From positions 558,001 to 622,000 of the forward strand of contig NZ_QUSW01000002.1 in NCBI RefSeq assembly GCF_003852895.1: a DNA stretch of 64,000 nucleotides, written 5' to 3'. Below, piece by piece: positions 16,816 through 25,842 of the stretch. Numbering within the stretch: the first letter of the stretch is position 1; each line of letters begins with the position of its first letter. The notes under the pieces were generated by a model. It had not been told where the DNA came from. It ran no database searches and saw only the letters and a list, made by a program, of their open reading frames with translations. Source of the DNA: Rhizobacter terrae (GTDB lineage Bacteria > Pseudomonadota > Gammaproteobacteria > Burkholderiales > Burkholderiaceae_C). The translations under genes were made by a program, and so were the position numbers.

Positions 16816-16907
16816 ACCCTGGGGCGCAACCGGTTTTGCCGAAGACGGTGCTCAGGTAGCATGCCAGCACCGAGGGCGCAAAGCCCCGCATCAACCGGGA
16901 GGAACCC

Positions 16908-17801
16908 ATGATCAGCCACATCACCTGGCGCGGCATCGTCGCCGCCTTCACCCTGGCCTTGTCCCTCGGACTGGCCCACGCCGAGCCCGACGAGGCCCGC
17001 AAGAAGGAAATCATGGCGGCCTTCGAAGCCGCCCAGGCGGCCGCCGTCGCGGGGCCGAGCGATATCAAGCTGGCCGGGCAGGCCGTGCTCAAGCTGCCCG
17101 CGGGCATGGCCTACGTGCCGCAGCCCGCCGCCGGACGGCTGATGCAGGCGCTGGGCAACGGCGCCGACAGCAGCCTGCTGGGCCTGGTGCGCGGCACGGG
17201 CGACAACCACTGGCTGGTCGTCGCACGCTACGAGCCCTCGGGATACATCAAGGACGACGATGCCAAGGACTGGAACGTCGATGACCTGTTCAAGAGCCTG
17301 AAGGACGGCACCGAAGCGGGCAACAAGGAGCGCCAGAAAATGGGCTTCCCGCCGCTGGAGATCGTGGGCTGGGTGCAAAAGCCGAGCTACGACGCCGCCG
17401 CGCACCGGCTGGTGTGGTCCATGGCTGCGCGCACGCCCGGCGAGAGCGAGGCCGACCAGAGCATCAACTACAACACCTACGCGCTGGGCCGCGAAGGCTA
17501 TGTGTCGCTGAACCTCATCTCCTCGCGCGGCGACATCGAGCACGACAAGCCCGCAGCGCACGCGCTGCTGTCGGCCCTGAACTTCAACGACGGCAAGCGC
17601 TACAGCGACTTCAACGCCAGCACCGACAAGATGGCCGAGTACGGCATCGCCGCACTGGTGGCCGGCGTGGCCGCGAAGAAGCTGGGGTTGTTCGCGGTGA
17701 TCCTTGCGTTCGCCGCGAAGTTCTTCAAGATCATCCTGGTCGCCGGCGCGGGCCTCCTCGCGGTGGTGGGCAAGTTCTTCAAGCGCAAGGAAGAGGCGTG
17801 A
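16908..17801 (+). CDS. DUF2167 membrane-anchored protein
   Basis: The product is 297 residues with a signal peptide (about 1-25, LGLAHAEP boundary). The DUF2167 region includes LAGQAVLKLPAGMAYVPQ, LLGLVRGTGDNHWLVVARYE, GYIKDDDAKDWNVDDLF and LEIVGWVQKPSYDAAAHRLV. One or two C-terminal membrane spans (about 240-290) end with a KRKEE tail. GGAGG lies just before the ATG. The stop overlaps the start of a site-2-type protease gene (GTGA), so the two products likely act together. Function unknown. Confidence 0.82.
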   Translation: MISHITWRGIVAAFTLALSLGLAHAEPDEARKKEIMAAFEAAQAAAVAGPSDIKLAGQAVLKLPAGMAYVPQPAAGRLMQALGNGADSSLLGLVRGTGDNHWLVVARYEPSGYIKDDDAKDWNVDDLFKSLKDGTEAGNKERQKMGFPPLEIVGWVQKPSYDAAAHRLVWSMAARTPGESEADQSINYNTYALGREGYVSLNLISSRGDIEHDKPAAHALLSALNFNDGKRYSDFNASTDKMAEYGIAALVAGVAAKKLGLFAVILAFAAKFFKIILVAGAGLLAVVGKFFKRKEEA

Positions 17802-18532
17802 TCAAGCTGCTTGCATTGCTGCTGTCGGGCGTGAAGCTCGGCAAGCTTTTCTCCACCGGCGGCACCATGCTGCTGTCGGTGGTGATGTATTCGTGGGTGT
17901 TCGGCTGGCGGTATGCCGTGGGCTTCGTGATGATGCTGTTCATCCACGAGATGGGCCACTTCATCGCGGCCCGCCAGCGCGGCCTGCGGGCCGGCCTGCC
18001 GATGTTCATCCCCTTCGTCGGCGCCTGGACCACGCTCAAGGACGTGCCCCACAACGCCGAGACCGATGCCTACGTCGCCATGGGCGGGCCGCTGCTGGGC
18101 ACGGTGGCGGCGCTGGTGTGCTACTTCATCGCACGCAACGAAAACTCCAACCTGCTGCTGGCCATCTCCTACTCGGGCTTCTTCCTCAACCTCATCAACC
18201 TGATCCCGCTCATGCCCTTCGACGGCGGGCACATCACGCAGGTCATCTCGCCGTGGCTGTGGGCGGCAGGCGTGCCCTTGCTGGGCCTGCTGATCTGGTG
18301 GAACCAGAGCCCGGTGCTGCTGCTGATCGCCTTCCTCGCGGGCACGCAGCTATGGTCGGCCTGGAAGCACCGGCACGACCCGCAGCTGCAGGCCTACCGC
18401 ATTGCTTCGATGGAAACGCGCATCGGTTACGCCACCTGCTACATCGCGCTGGTGGGGTTCCTGGGCATCATGGCCAACGACGTGCACGAGATGCTGCGTG
18501 CGCCGATGGTGGGTCCGTCGGGCACGGTCTGA
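17798..18532 (+). CDS. M50 (site-2-type) membrane metalloprotease
   Basis: The product is 244 residues with five or six membrane spans. The zinc-binding motif HEMGH lies in MLFIHEMGHFIAARQRGL, and the second metal-site motif is MPFDGGH. No PDZ or CBS domain is attached, so this is a compact form. The GTG start overlaps the end of the DUF2167 gene. Substrate unknown; the coupled DUF2167 protein is a candidate partner or substrate (inference). Confidence 0.87.
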   Translation: MIKLLALLLSGVKLGKLFSTGGTMLLSVVMYSWVFGWRYAVGFVMMLFIHEMGHFIAARQRGLRAGLPMFIPFVGAWTTLKDVPHNAETDAYVAMGGPLLGTVAALVCYFIARNENSNLLLAISYSGFFLNLINLIPLMPFDGGHITQVISPWLWAAGVPLLGLLIWWNQSPVLLLIAFLAGTQLWSAWKHRHDPQLQAYRIASMETRIGYATCYIALVGFLGIMANDVHEMLRAPMVGPSGTV

Positions 18533-18538
18533 GCCGAG

Positions 18539-19765
18539 TCAGAGGAACAGGGCCTGAAGGTCGCTGAGGAAGTCAAAGCCTCGCACGGTGGGCCTCACCC
18601 ACTGCCAGTCGCGCTCGATCAGGCCCTTGTCTTCGGCCTGCTGCAGGGGCGACTGGATGACAGTGAACGGCAAGCCGGTGCGCTCGGTGAAGCGCGCGAT
18701 CTCGAAGCCTTCCTTCAGGCGCAGGGCGTTGAGCATGAACTCGAAGGGCAACTGGTCGCGCGCGACTTCCTCGTCCTGCGTGATGGCGGCGCCGGCTTCG
18801 GCCTGGTCCATGTAGCGGGCCGGGTCGCGGTAGCGGACCTGCCGCACCACGCGGTGCGGAAAGCTGAGCTTGCTGTGTGCGCCCGCGCCGATGCCCAGGT
18901 AGTCGCCGAACTGCCAGTAGTTGAGGTTGTGCTGGCAGCGGTGGCCCGGCTGCGCGAAGGCGGACACTTCGTAGCGGTCCAGGCCTGAGACGGCTGTGCG
19001 CTCGGTGATGAGGTCCAGCATCTGCGACGACAGGTCGTCATCAGGCACCTGAGGCGGATGCTTGGCGAAGAAGGTGTTGGGCTCGATGGTCAGGTGGTAG
19101 ATCGACAGGTGCGGCGGCTTGAACGCCAGCGCCTGTGCGAGATCGGCCTCCAGCTCGGCCAGGGTCTGGCCGGGCAAGGCGTACATCAGGTCGAGGTTGA
19201 AGGTGTCGAAGCACTGGCTGGCTTCTTCCAGCGCCGCCCTGGCTTGCGCACTGTCGTGCACGCGGCCGATGGCCTGGAGCTTGGCGTCGTCGAAGCTCTG
19301 CACCCCCACCGACAGACGCGTGACGCCGGCCTGCCGGAACGCCTTGAACCGGTCGCGCTCGAAGGTGCCGGGGTTGGCCTCCAGCGTGATCTCGCAACCC
19401 GGCTCCAGCGGCAGGCGTGCGCGCAGGTCGGTGATGAGCTGGTCGATGCTCTCGGGCGAGAACAGGCTGGGCGTGCCGCCGCCGATGAAGATGCTGTGCA
19501 CGCGGCGGCCCCAGATGAAAGGCAGCGCAGCTTCGAGGTCGGCACGCAGGGCGGCGAGGTAGCGGGCTTGCGGAAGGTCCTGCTTCTGCTCGTGCGAGTT
19601 GAAGTCGCAGTACGGGCACTTGCGCAGGCACCACGGCAGGTGCACGTAGATGGCCAGCGGCGGCAGGGCCGCGAGGCTCAGCGTGCCGGGGCGCATGTAG
19701 CGCGCCACCATGTCGCCCACCGGCTCGCCCGGCGTCAGCACGGGCGCGACGCGGATCTCAGCCAA
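18539..19765 (-). CDS. hemW: Radical SAM haem chaperone HemW
   Basis: This radical SAM protein of the HemN-like HemW group is thought to transfer haem rather than oxidise coproporphyrinogen. The cluster motif CLRKCPYCDF carries CxxxCxxC. Other conserved pieces are FIGGGTPSLFSPESIDQL, ITLEANPGTFERDRF, LSVGVQSFDDAKLQAIGRVH and the C-terminal HemN domain ending in the LRLKEGFEI region. The frame opens with a TTG at 19765 overlapping rdgB by eight bases. An ATG at 19696 would give a more typical N-terminus, so the start is uncertain. Confidence 0.92.
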   Translation of the reverse strand: MAEIRVAPVLTPGEPVGDMVARYMRPGTLSLAALPPLAIYVHLPWCLRKCPYCDFNSHEQKQDLPQARYLAALRADLEAALPFIWGRRVHSIFIGGGTPSLFSPESIDQLITDLRARLPLEPGCEITLEANPGTFERDRFKAFRQAGVTRLSVGVQSFDDAKLQAIGRVHDSAQARAALEEASQCFDTFNLDLMYALPGQTLAELEADLAQALAFKPPHLSIYHLTIEPNTFFAKHPPQVPDDDLSSQMLDLITERTAVSGLDRYEVSAFAQPGHRCQHNLNYWQFGDYLGIGAGAHSKLSFPHRVVRQVRYRDPARYMDQAEAGAAITQDEEVARDQLPFEFMLNALRLKEGFEIARFTERTGLPFTVIQSPLQQAEDKGLIERDWQWVRPTVRGFDFLSDLQALFL

Positions 19766-20393
19766 GGTGCCACACCTCTCGCATGAAGGCGAGCATCTGC
19801 GCCGCCGCGATGGCGCGGTGGCTGTGCCGGTTCTTCACCTCGGCGGTGAGTTCGGCCACGGTCTTGTCCAGGCCGGGGATGAACATCAATGGGTCGTAGC
19901 CGAAGCCACCTTCGCCGCGCAGGGCGGTGAGGATCTCGCCGTTCCAGCGGCCGAAGGCGATCAGCGGCTCGGGGTCGTCGGCGGAACGAACAGCCACCAG
20001 CGCGCTGACGAAGCGCGCGCGACGGTCGGCGACGCCCTGCATGCGTTGCAGCAGCAGCGCGTTGTTGGCGGCATCCTGCCTGGCACGCAGTTCCTCGCGC
20101 GGCAGCGACCTGGCTGCCGCTTCGACGTCAGCGAAGTGCGCGGAGATCACGCCGGGCATGCCGCCCAGCGCATCGACGCACAGCCCGGAGTCATCCGAAA
20201 TCGCCGGCCCGCCCGAGGCCTTTGCCGCATGGCGCGCCTTGACCAGCGCGTTCTCCACGAAGGTGCGGTGCGGCTCCTCGGACTCGCTGATGCCCAGGTC
20301 GCCCTGCTTCACCAGCGTGAGTCCCACGGGTTCGAACAGCGCCTGAAGCTCGGTGAGCTTCTTGGCATTGTTGGAAGCCAGGACGAGCCGCAT
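19758..20393 (-). CDS. rdgB: XTP/dITP diphosphatase RdgB
   Basis: Hydrolyses non-canonical purine nucleoside triphosphates (ITP, XTP, dITP) to keep them out of nucleic acids. The 211-residue protein has the family start LVLASNNAKKLTEL, the metal and catalytic region AISDDSGLCVDALGGMPGV, and the closing GFGYDPLMFIPGLDKTVAEL. The gene is packed between rph and hemW, with seven bases after rph. Usual length is about 200 residues. Confidence 0.95.
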   Translation of the reverse strand: MRLVLASNNAKKLTELQALFEPVGLTLVKQGDLGISESEEPHRTFVENALVKARHAAKASGGPAISDDSGLCVDALGGMPGVISAHFADVEAAARSLPREELRARQDAANNALLLQRMQGVADRRARFVSALVAVRSADDPEPLIAFGRWNGEILTALRGEGGFGYDPLMFIPGLDKTVAELTAEVKNRHSHRAIAAAQMLAFMREVWHLG

Positions 20394-20399
20394 GCCGGG

Positions 20400-21125
20400 T
20401 CAGACGCCCAGGGCCTTGCGCTGCGCCGCCACCAGCTCGCGGATGCCCTTGTCGGCCAGTTGCAGCAGCGTGCCCATCTCGTCGCGCGTGAAGGCGGCGC
20501 CCTCGGCGGTGCCCTGCACTTCCACGAAGCCGCCCGATGCCGTCATCACCACGTTCATGTCGGTGTCGCAGGCGGAATCCTCGACGTACTCGAGGTCGAG
20601 CAAGGGCGTGCCGTCGACGATGCCCACGGAAATCGCCGCCACGAAGTCGCGGATGGGCGAGACCTTGAGCTTGTCCTGCGCGAGCAGGAAGCTCACCGCA
20701 TCGTGCGCCGCCACGAAGGCACCGGTGATGGCCGCCGTGCGCGTGCCGCCGTCGGCCTGAATCACGTCGCAGTCCAGCGCGATGGTGCGCTCGCCCAGGG
20801 CGTCGAGGTCGAACACGCAGCGCAGCGAGCGGCCGATGAGGCGCTGGATCTCCTGCGTGCGGCCGCTTTGCTTCCCCTTGGCCGCTTCACGGTCGCTGCG
20901 GGTGTGCGTGGCGCGCGGCAGCATGCCGTACTCGGCCGTCAGCCAGCCCGTGCCGCTGCCTCGCTTGAACGGCGGCACCTTTTCTTCCACCGACGCGGTG
21001 CACAGCACCTTGGTGTCGCCGAACGCCACCAGCACGGATCCTTCGGCGTGCTTGGTGTACTGGCGAGTGATGGTGACGGGCCGCAATGCATCCGCGGCAC
21101 GTCCTTGCGTGCGAACAAAACTCAT
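20400..21125 (-). CDS. rph: Ribonuclease PH
   Basis: A phosphorolytic 3'-5' exoribonuclease that trims tRNA 3' ends. The 241-residue protein starts [20 protein letters not shown]. Conserved blocks include [51 protein letters not shown] and [20 protein letters not shown]. The frame is open further upstream to 21215, but the ATG at 21125 matches the family start. It follows the PP2C gene by 13 bases. Confidence 0.95.
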   Translation of the reverse strand: MSFVRTQGRAADALRPVTITRQYTKHAEGSVLVAFGDTKVLCTASVEEKVPPFKRGSGTGWLTAEYGMLPRATHTRSDREAAKGKQSGRTQEIQRLIGRSLRCVFDLDALGERTIALDCDVIQADGGTRTAAITGAFVAAHDAVSFLLAQDKLKVSPIRDFVAAISVGIVDGTPLLDLEYVEDSACDTDMNVVMTASGGFVEVQGTAEGAAFTRDEMGTLLQLADKGIRELVAAQRKALGV

Positions 21126-21138
21126 GGGAGAGAGCCTT

Positions 21139-22056
21139 TCAGTTTTTCTTCTGGGACGAGCGCCGGATGGCCTCGTTGATTTCCTTGATCGAACGCTCGA
21201 TCTCGGCGTCGTCAAGTTCGTCGGGCACGTCCTGCCCCATCACGCTGGCCTGGATGGTGGAGGCGAACACCTCCTCGCCCAGGGTCTGCGTGGAGATGCC
21301 TGGCGTCTCGCTGTCTTCGGCGCTTTCCCATTCCATGGCGAGCACCGAGACGTTGTCGCTCTTGGGGCCGCCATTGCGAAGCGCCTGCTCGACGAGTTCA
21401 GGCACGGCGTCCGAGATCGGATGCTGCGCGAGCTGCTCGGTGATCACCGTGTCGCTCACGCTGCCCCACAGGCCGTCGGAACACAGCAACAGGCGGTCGC
21501 CCGGTTGCAGCAGCAGCGGGCCCACCGTGTCGACCACCGGCTTGCCCGGGCTGCCCAGGCAGGTGAAGAGCACGTTGCGGTTGAAGCGCTCGCCCATGGG
21601 AACGACCTGGCTGAGCGTTTCCTGCAGCTCGGAATAGGAGTGGTCGCGCGTGCGGGCGATGAGCTTGTCGCCACGCACCATGTACAGCCGCGAGTCGCCG
21701 CAGTGGGCCCAGTAGGCCGCGTTGCCCTGCAGCACGCAGGCCACGACCGTGGTGCGTGGCGTGTCGATGAGCGACTTCTGCGTGGCGTAGCGAAGCAACT
21801 GGTGGTGGCCGGCGATGATGGCTTCGTGCAGGAAGCGCAGCGGGTCGGCCAGCGTGGGCTTGGAGTCGCGCTGGAACATGGCCGCCAGGGTCTGCAAGGC
21901 GAGCTGGGACGCCACCTCGCCTTCGGGGTGGCCACCCATGCCGTCTGCCAGGGCGAACAGGCCCGAATCCCGCGTGTAGCAATAGCCCATGCGGTCTTCG
22001 TTCTTCTCGCGGCCGCCCTTGCGGCTCACCTGGTACACCGAAAAGCGCATCGTCAT
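21139..22056 (-). CDS. PP2C-type Ser/Thr protein phosphatase
   Basis: The product is 305 residues and cytoplasmic. The metal-binding motifs of the PPM family are present: NEDR near residue 20, [35 protein letters not shown] and [10 protein letters not shown] 50-residue acidic C-terminal tail ([17 protein letters not shown]) lies beyond the domain. Its ATG overlaps the stop of the upstream kinase gene (ATGA). A reversible phosphorylation pair is the straightforward inference; targets are unknown. Confidence 0.93.
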   Translation of the reverse strand: MTMRFSVYQVSRKGGREKNEDRMGYCYTRDSGLFALADGMGGHPEGEVASQLALQTLAAMFQRDSKPTLADPLRFLHEAIIAGHHQLLRYATQKSLIDTPRTTVVACVLQGNAAYWAHCGDSRLYMVRGDKLIARTRDHSYSELQETLSQVVPMGERFNRNVLFTCLGSPGKPVVDTVGPLLLQPGDRLLLCSDGLWGSVSDTVITEQLAQHPISDAVPELVEQALRNGGPKSDNVSVLAMEWESAEDSETPGISTQTLGEEVFASTIQASVMGQDVPDELDDAEIERSIKEINEAIRRSSQKKN

Positions 22057-23018
22057 GCCTTGGCGCTCGTCAAGTTTTCAAGTTGCAGCTTCAGGCGTTC
22101 GCTGAAGCTGAGCTTGGTATAGCGCCGCTCGGTCTCTCGCGCCAGTTCTTTTTGCAGCGCGAAGACACTCTGGGGGCGCGACAGCGGATCGAGCGACATG
22201 CACCATTCCGTGACCTCGATGAGGTTGTCGGAATAGACATTGCGAAGGCGCGACAGCGACAGCGCCAGGCGGTCTTTCTCGATGCGCTGGGGCGCGTCGT
22301 TCGGTGGGTAGCCTTGCATGCACGCGTAGATGCACGCCCCGATGGCATAGATGTCGGTCCAGGGGCCGAGCGTGCCGTCGCGGCGATACATCTCCGGGGC
22401 GGCGAAGCCCGGCGTGTACATGGGGCGGATGAAATTCCCTTCCTTGGACAGCACTTCGCGGGCGGCGCCGAAATCCAGCAGCACCGCCTTGTTGTCGTTG
22501 GTGATGAAGATGTTGGCCGGCTTGATGTCCAGGTGCAGCATCTTGTGCTGGTGGACGATGCGCAATCCGCGCAGGATCTCGTCGAACAGCGAGCGGATGG
22601 TCGACTCGCGGAAGACCTTGTCGCGCTTGAGGTCGCGTGCGGTGACGATGAAGTCCTGCAGGGTGTCGCCCTGCAGGTAGTTCATCACCATGTAGACGGT
22701 TTCGTTCTCGCGGAAGAAGTTCAGCACCGAGACCACGCTCGAATGCGAGATTTGCGCGAGGCTGCGCCCTTCTTCGAAGAAACTCTTGAGGCCCAGCCGG
22801 TACAGCGGCTGCTTTTCGGGCTTGACGCGCGGCGTCAGTTCGCCGGGCGAACGCTCGGCCAGCGACGACGGCAGGTATTCCTTGAGCGCGACGAGGTGGC
22901 GATCGGAGTCTTCGGCGAGGTAGACCACGCCAAACCCACCGGCTGCCAGCTTCTTGATGATCTGGTACCCGCCCACCACCGTGCCGGAAGGCAACGGAGC
23001 TGGTTTTGGCTTTGACAT
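22053..23018 (-). CDS. Ser/Thr protein kinase
   Basis: The product is 321 residues and a single kinase domain without membrane span. It has the Gly-rich loop LAAGGFGVVYLAE, VALKEYLP (Lys), the catalytic loop HLDIKPANIFI, LLDFGAA (DFG) and the APE-like FAAPEMY. The usual HRD arginine is Leu, so it is a non-RD kinase and probably does not need activation-loop phosphorylation. The start at 23018 (MSKPKP) is the first ATG. It is divergent from yicC by 29 bases and coupled to the PP2C gene. Confidence 0.92.
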   Translation of the reverse strand: MSKPKPAPLPSGTVVGGYQIIKKLAAGGFGVVYLAEDSDRHLVALKEYLPSSLAERSPGELTPRVKPEKQPLYRLGLKSFFEEGRSLAQISHSSVVSVLNFFRENETVYMVMNYLQGDTLQDFIVTARDLKRDKVFRESTIRSLFDEILRGLRIVHQHKMLHLDIKPANIFITNDNKAVLLDFGAAREVLSKEGNFIRPMYTPGFAAPEMYRRDGTLGPWTDIYAIGACIYACMQGYPPNDAPQRIEKDRLALSLSRLRNVYSDNLIEVTEWCMSLDPLSRPQSVFALQKELARETERRYTKLSFSERLKLQLENLTSAKA

Positions 23019-23047
23019 AATCGAATTTTCAAGGGGCAAAAAGCTGC

Positions 23048-23992
23048 ATGGCAGTCTACAGCATGACCGGTTATGCCACTGCCACCTCCGGCACTGGCAC
23101 CACCACCGAAACCGGCACTATTGCCGAAGGCCAACCCGCACGGCCCACTGGTGCGCAAACCGCCAGCGTGACGGTCGAAATCCGATCCGTCAATGGCAGA
23201 TTCCTCGACTTGAACTTCCGCATGCCCGACGAGCTGCGTTCGCTGGAGCCCGCGCTGCGCGAGCTGCTGGCAGCGTCGCTGCGCCGCGGCAAGGTGGAAG
23301 TCCGCGTCAACACCAAGGCCGAGACCGAGAACGCGTGGCCCCAGCCGCAGCCCGAGCAACTGCATCGGCTGAGCGCACTGGAAGGCACGGTGCAGGGCTG
23401 GCTGCCCAAGGCCCAGCCCTTGTCCGTGCACGAGGTGCTGCAGTGGTGCAAGGGCGGTGGCACGGCGGACAAGCTGGACGAAGCCGCACTCGACGCCGCC
23501 AAGCGTGCGATTGCCGGACTCACGGAAGCCCGTGAGCGCGAAGGCACCCGCCTGGTGGCCGTGCTGATGGAGCGCGTCACCCGGCTGCGCCAGCTCGCCG
23601 ACGAAGCCGAGCCGCTGGTGCCTGCCGTCGTGCAGCGCCAGCAGCAGAAGTTCCTGGAGCGTTGGAAGGAAGCGCTGGAGGTGACCGGCGCGGCGCAGAC
23701 CATCTCGGAAGAGACGCTGAAGGAGCGCGCGATCAACGAGGCGGCGGCCTACGCCATCCGCATCGACGTGGCCGAGGAGCTGGCCCGGCTGCGCGCCCAC
23801 CTCGATGAAATCACCCGCCTGCTCAAGAAGGGCGGCGAGGTCGGCAAGCGGTTGGACTTCCTGATCCAGGAGTTACTGCGTGAAGCAAATACCCTGGGCT
23901 CCAAGGCAGCCAGCCTGGAACTCACCAACATCTCGGTGGAGATGAAGGTGGCGGTGGAGCAGTTGCGCGAGCAGGTGCAGAACCTGGAGTGA
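23048..23992 (+). CDS. yicC: YicC-family endoribonuclease
   Basis: The product is 314 residues with the YicC N-terminal domain (MTGYATATSG, VEIRSVNGRFLDLNFRMPDE, LRRGKVEVRV) and the DUF1732 C-terminal domain. The latter reads RIDVAEELARLRAHLDEI, KGGEVGKRLDFLIQELLREA and NTLGSKAASLELTNISVEMK. Relatives cleave RNA and influence small-RNA turnover. An unusual Thr/Gly-rich insert follows the first ten residues (about 10-35). In relatives I recall, gmk follows directly; here it lies about 12.6 kb away. Confidence 0.93.
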   Translation: MAVYSMTGYATATSGTGTTTETGTIAEGQPARPTGAQTASVTVEIRSVNGRFLDLNFRMPDELRSLEPALRELLAASLRRGKVEVRVNTKAETENAWPQPQPEQLHRLSALEGTVQGWLPKAQPLSVHEVLQWCKGGGTADKLDEAALDAAKRAIAGLTEAREREGTRLVAVLMERVTRLRQLADEAEPLVPAVVQRQQQKFLERWKEALEVTGAAQTISEETLKERAINEAAAYAIRIDVAEELARLRAHLDEITRLLKKGGEVGKRLDFLIQELLREANTLGSKAASLELTNISVEMKVAVEQLREQVQNLE

Positions 23993-24011
23993 CCTGCCGC
24001 ATCAGGCAGGT
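23992..24011. terminator. Hairpin between convergent yicC and regulator genes
   Basis: ACCTGCC and GGCAGGT form a seven-base-pair stem around a GCATCA loop, overlapping the regulator's stop codon. It has no T-run on either side, so it is only a candidate bidirectional terminator. Confidence 0.35.
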
Positions 24012-24853
24012 GAGGCGCCGAGCAGGCGCTGCACGGCGCGTTCATCTGCCTCGGTGGCGGGCTGGTAGATCACCATGCCCAGGTCCGGCCGCCCGTCGAC
24101 GGCGAAGGCAGAGTACTCGAACGCCAGCGGCCCTGCCACCGCGTGCCGCAGCCGCTTGAGGCCTTCGCCGAAAGTGCGCACGTCGCGCTCGCGCCAGAAG
24201 GTCTCGAACTCACGGCTGCGCTGCGAGAGGTCCTGCACCAGGGCCTCCACCTTCGATGAATCGCCCGCCCGTGCCGAGTCCGCACGGAATGCGGCCACGA
24301 CGAAGCGCGCCACGCTCTCCCAGTCGTCCTGCGCCTGACGCACGCGAGGCTCGCAGAACATGAGGCGAAGGATGTTGCGCTCCTCGGGCGGCAGAGCGCC
24401 ATAGTCGGTGAGCACGGCCGCGGCCGCTCGGTTCCACGCGACCACGTCCCAAGTCGGCGTCTTGACGATCGCGGGGCTCAGGGTCAGCGCATCCAGCACG
24501 CGCTGCAGCCGTGGCGTGACGCCATCGTTGGAGCGTGTCCTCAACTCCGGCGGCCGGCCGAAGGCAAGCAGGAAGAGATGCTCGCGCTCGACCTCGCTGA
24601 GCATCAAGGCCCCCGCGATGCGATCGAGCACCACTTCCGACGGCGCACCACCCCGCCCCTGTTCCAGCCATGTGTACCAGGTGGCGCTGACGTGCGCGCG
24701 CTGCGCGACCTCTTCGCGGCGCAGGCCCGGCGTGCGGCGCCGCGTGGTCGGCAATCCGAAGGCGGACGCATCGAGCTTCTCGCGGCGGTCGCGCAGGTAG
24801 GTGCCCAACACGTTGGCCGGGTCGATGGAAGGTTCACTGAGGGAAACGCTCAT
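24002..24853 (-). CDS. Helix-turn-helix regulator with MmyB-like domain
   Basis: The product is 283 residues. The N-terminal XRE-type helix-turn-helix reads LGTYLRDRREKLD, TPGLRREEVAQRAHVSATWYTWLEQGRG. The C-terminal MmyB-like ligand-binding domain includes PTWDVVAWNRAAAAVLTDYG and RNILRLMFCEPRVR. Family members typically control a divergent oxidoreductase gene, and here an SDR gene starts 96 bases away on the other strand. The ligand is unknown. Confidence 0.87.
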   Translation of the reverse strand: MSVSLSEPSIDPANVLGTYLRDRREKLDASAFGLPTTRRRTPGLRREEVAQRAHVSATWYTWLEQGRGGAPSEVVLDRIAGALMLSEVEREHLFLLAFGRPPELRTRSNDGVTPRLQRVLDALTLSPAIVKTPTWDVVAWNRAAAAVLTDYGALPPEERNILRLMFCEPRVRQAQDDWESVARFVVAAFRADSARAGDSSKVEALVQDLSQRSREFETFWRERDVRTFGEGLKRLRHAVAGPLAFEYSAFAVDGRPDLGMVIYQPATEADERAVQRLLGASPA

Positions 24854-24948
24854 CCTGTTAGCGCCTATACCCGTATGAGGTCACGACTTCAACGCCATGC
24901 ATTCTGCGCCGACGATGCGCCGCATTGAAACTCTTGAAGGTTTGTTCC

Positions 24949-25842
24949 ATGCGTGTCTTCGTCACAGGTGCCACCGGCTTCGCCGGCTCGGCGGTGGTCC
25001 AGGAACTTCTCTCGGCCGGCCATGGTGTGCTGGGCCTGGTGCGATCGGAATCGTCGGCTGCGGCGCTTGCCAAGGCCGGTGCCGACGTGCATCGCGGGTC
25101 CATCGACGACCTCGACAGCCTGCGCTCGGGCGCAGCCCAAAGCGACGCCGTGATCCACACCGCGTTCGACCATGACTTCTCGAAGTTCGCCGACAACTGC
25201 CGGCGCGACCAGATCGCCATCGAGACGCTGGGCGCGGCGCTTTCAGGATCCGCGCGGCCGCTGGTAGTGACCTCGGGGCTGGCCCTGGGAGTGTCGGGCC
25301 GCGACGCGACCGAAGAGGATCCCGCCATGCTGCCCTACGAGCTCATGCCGCGCGTCTCGGAAGCCACGGCGCTGGGGCTGGCCCGCCAGGGCGTTTGTGC
25401 GTCCGTGGTCCGCCTGCCGCCGACGACGCACGGTGCCGGCGACCACGGCTTCGTGCCCATCCTCATCGACATCGCCCGCCGCACCGGCCGGACTGCCTAC
25501 GTCGGCGAGGGATTGAACCGCTGGAGCGCGGTGCATCGCTTCGATGCGGCGGTGGTGTACCGGCGTGCCATCGAGACGGCGAAGGCGGGTGCGCGCTACC
25601 ACGCGATCGCGGAAACAGGCATCGCGTTCAAGGACATCGCGCACGCGATCGGCGAGCACTTGAACGTGCCTGTGGTGTCCTTGTCGCCAGAAGAAGCCGC
25701 CGCGCATTTCACGTGGTTCGCCAAGTTCGCGTCGATGAACCTGTCGGCCACGAGCGTGCACACGCGCGAGGCGCTGGGTTGGTCGCCCAAGCAGCCCACC
25801 CTCGCGCAGGACCTCGCGCAAGCAGGCTACTTCGCCTCGTAG
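24949..25842 (+). CDS. NAD(P)-dependent SDR (atypical/extended) oxidoreductase
   Basis: The product is 297 residues. The nucleotide-binding motif is VFVTGATGFAGSAVV (GxxGxxG). Asp/His-containing VIHTAFDHDFSKF and the conserved VTSGLALGVSGRDATEEDP follow. The usual YxxxK is not in standard form, as in several NmrA/atypical SDRs. The start at 24949 follows GAAGG; upstream in-frame ATG at 24925 is less likely. It is probably regulated by the divergent MmyB-like protein. Substrate unknown. Confidence 0.85.
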   Translation: MRVFVTGATGFAGSAVVQELLSAGHGVLGLVRSESSAAALAKAGADVHRGSIDDLDSLRSGAAQSDAVIHTAFDHDFSKFADNCRRDQIAIETLGAALSGSARPLVVTSGLALGVSGRDATEEDPAMLPYELMPRVSEATALGLARQGVCASVVRLPPTTHGAGDHGFVPILIDIARRTGRTAYVGEGLNRWSAVHRFDAAVVYRRAIETAKAGARYHAIAETGIAFKDIAHAIGEHLNVPVVSLSPEEAAAHFTWFAKFASMNLSATSVHTREALGWSPKQPTLAQDLAQAGYFAS

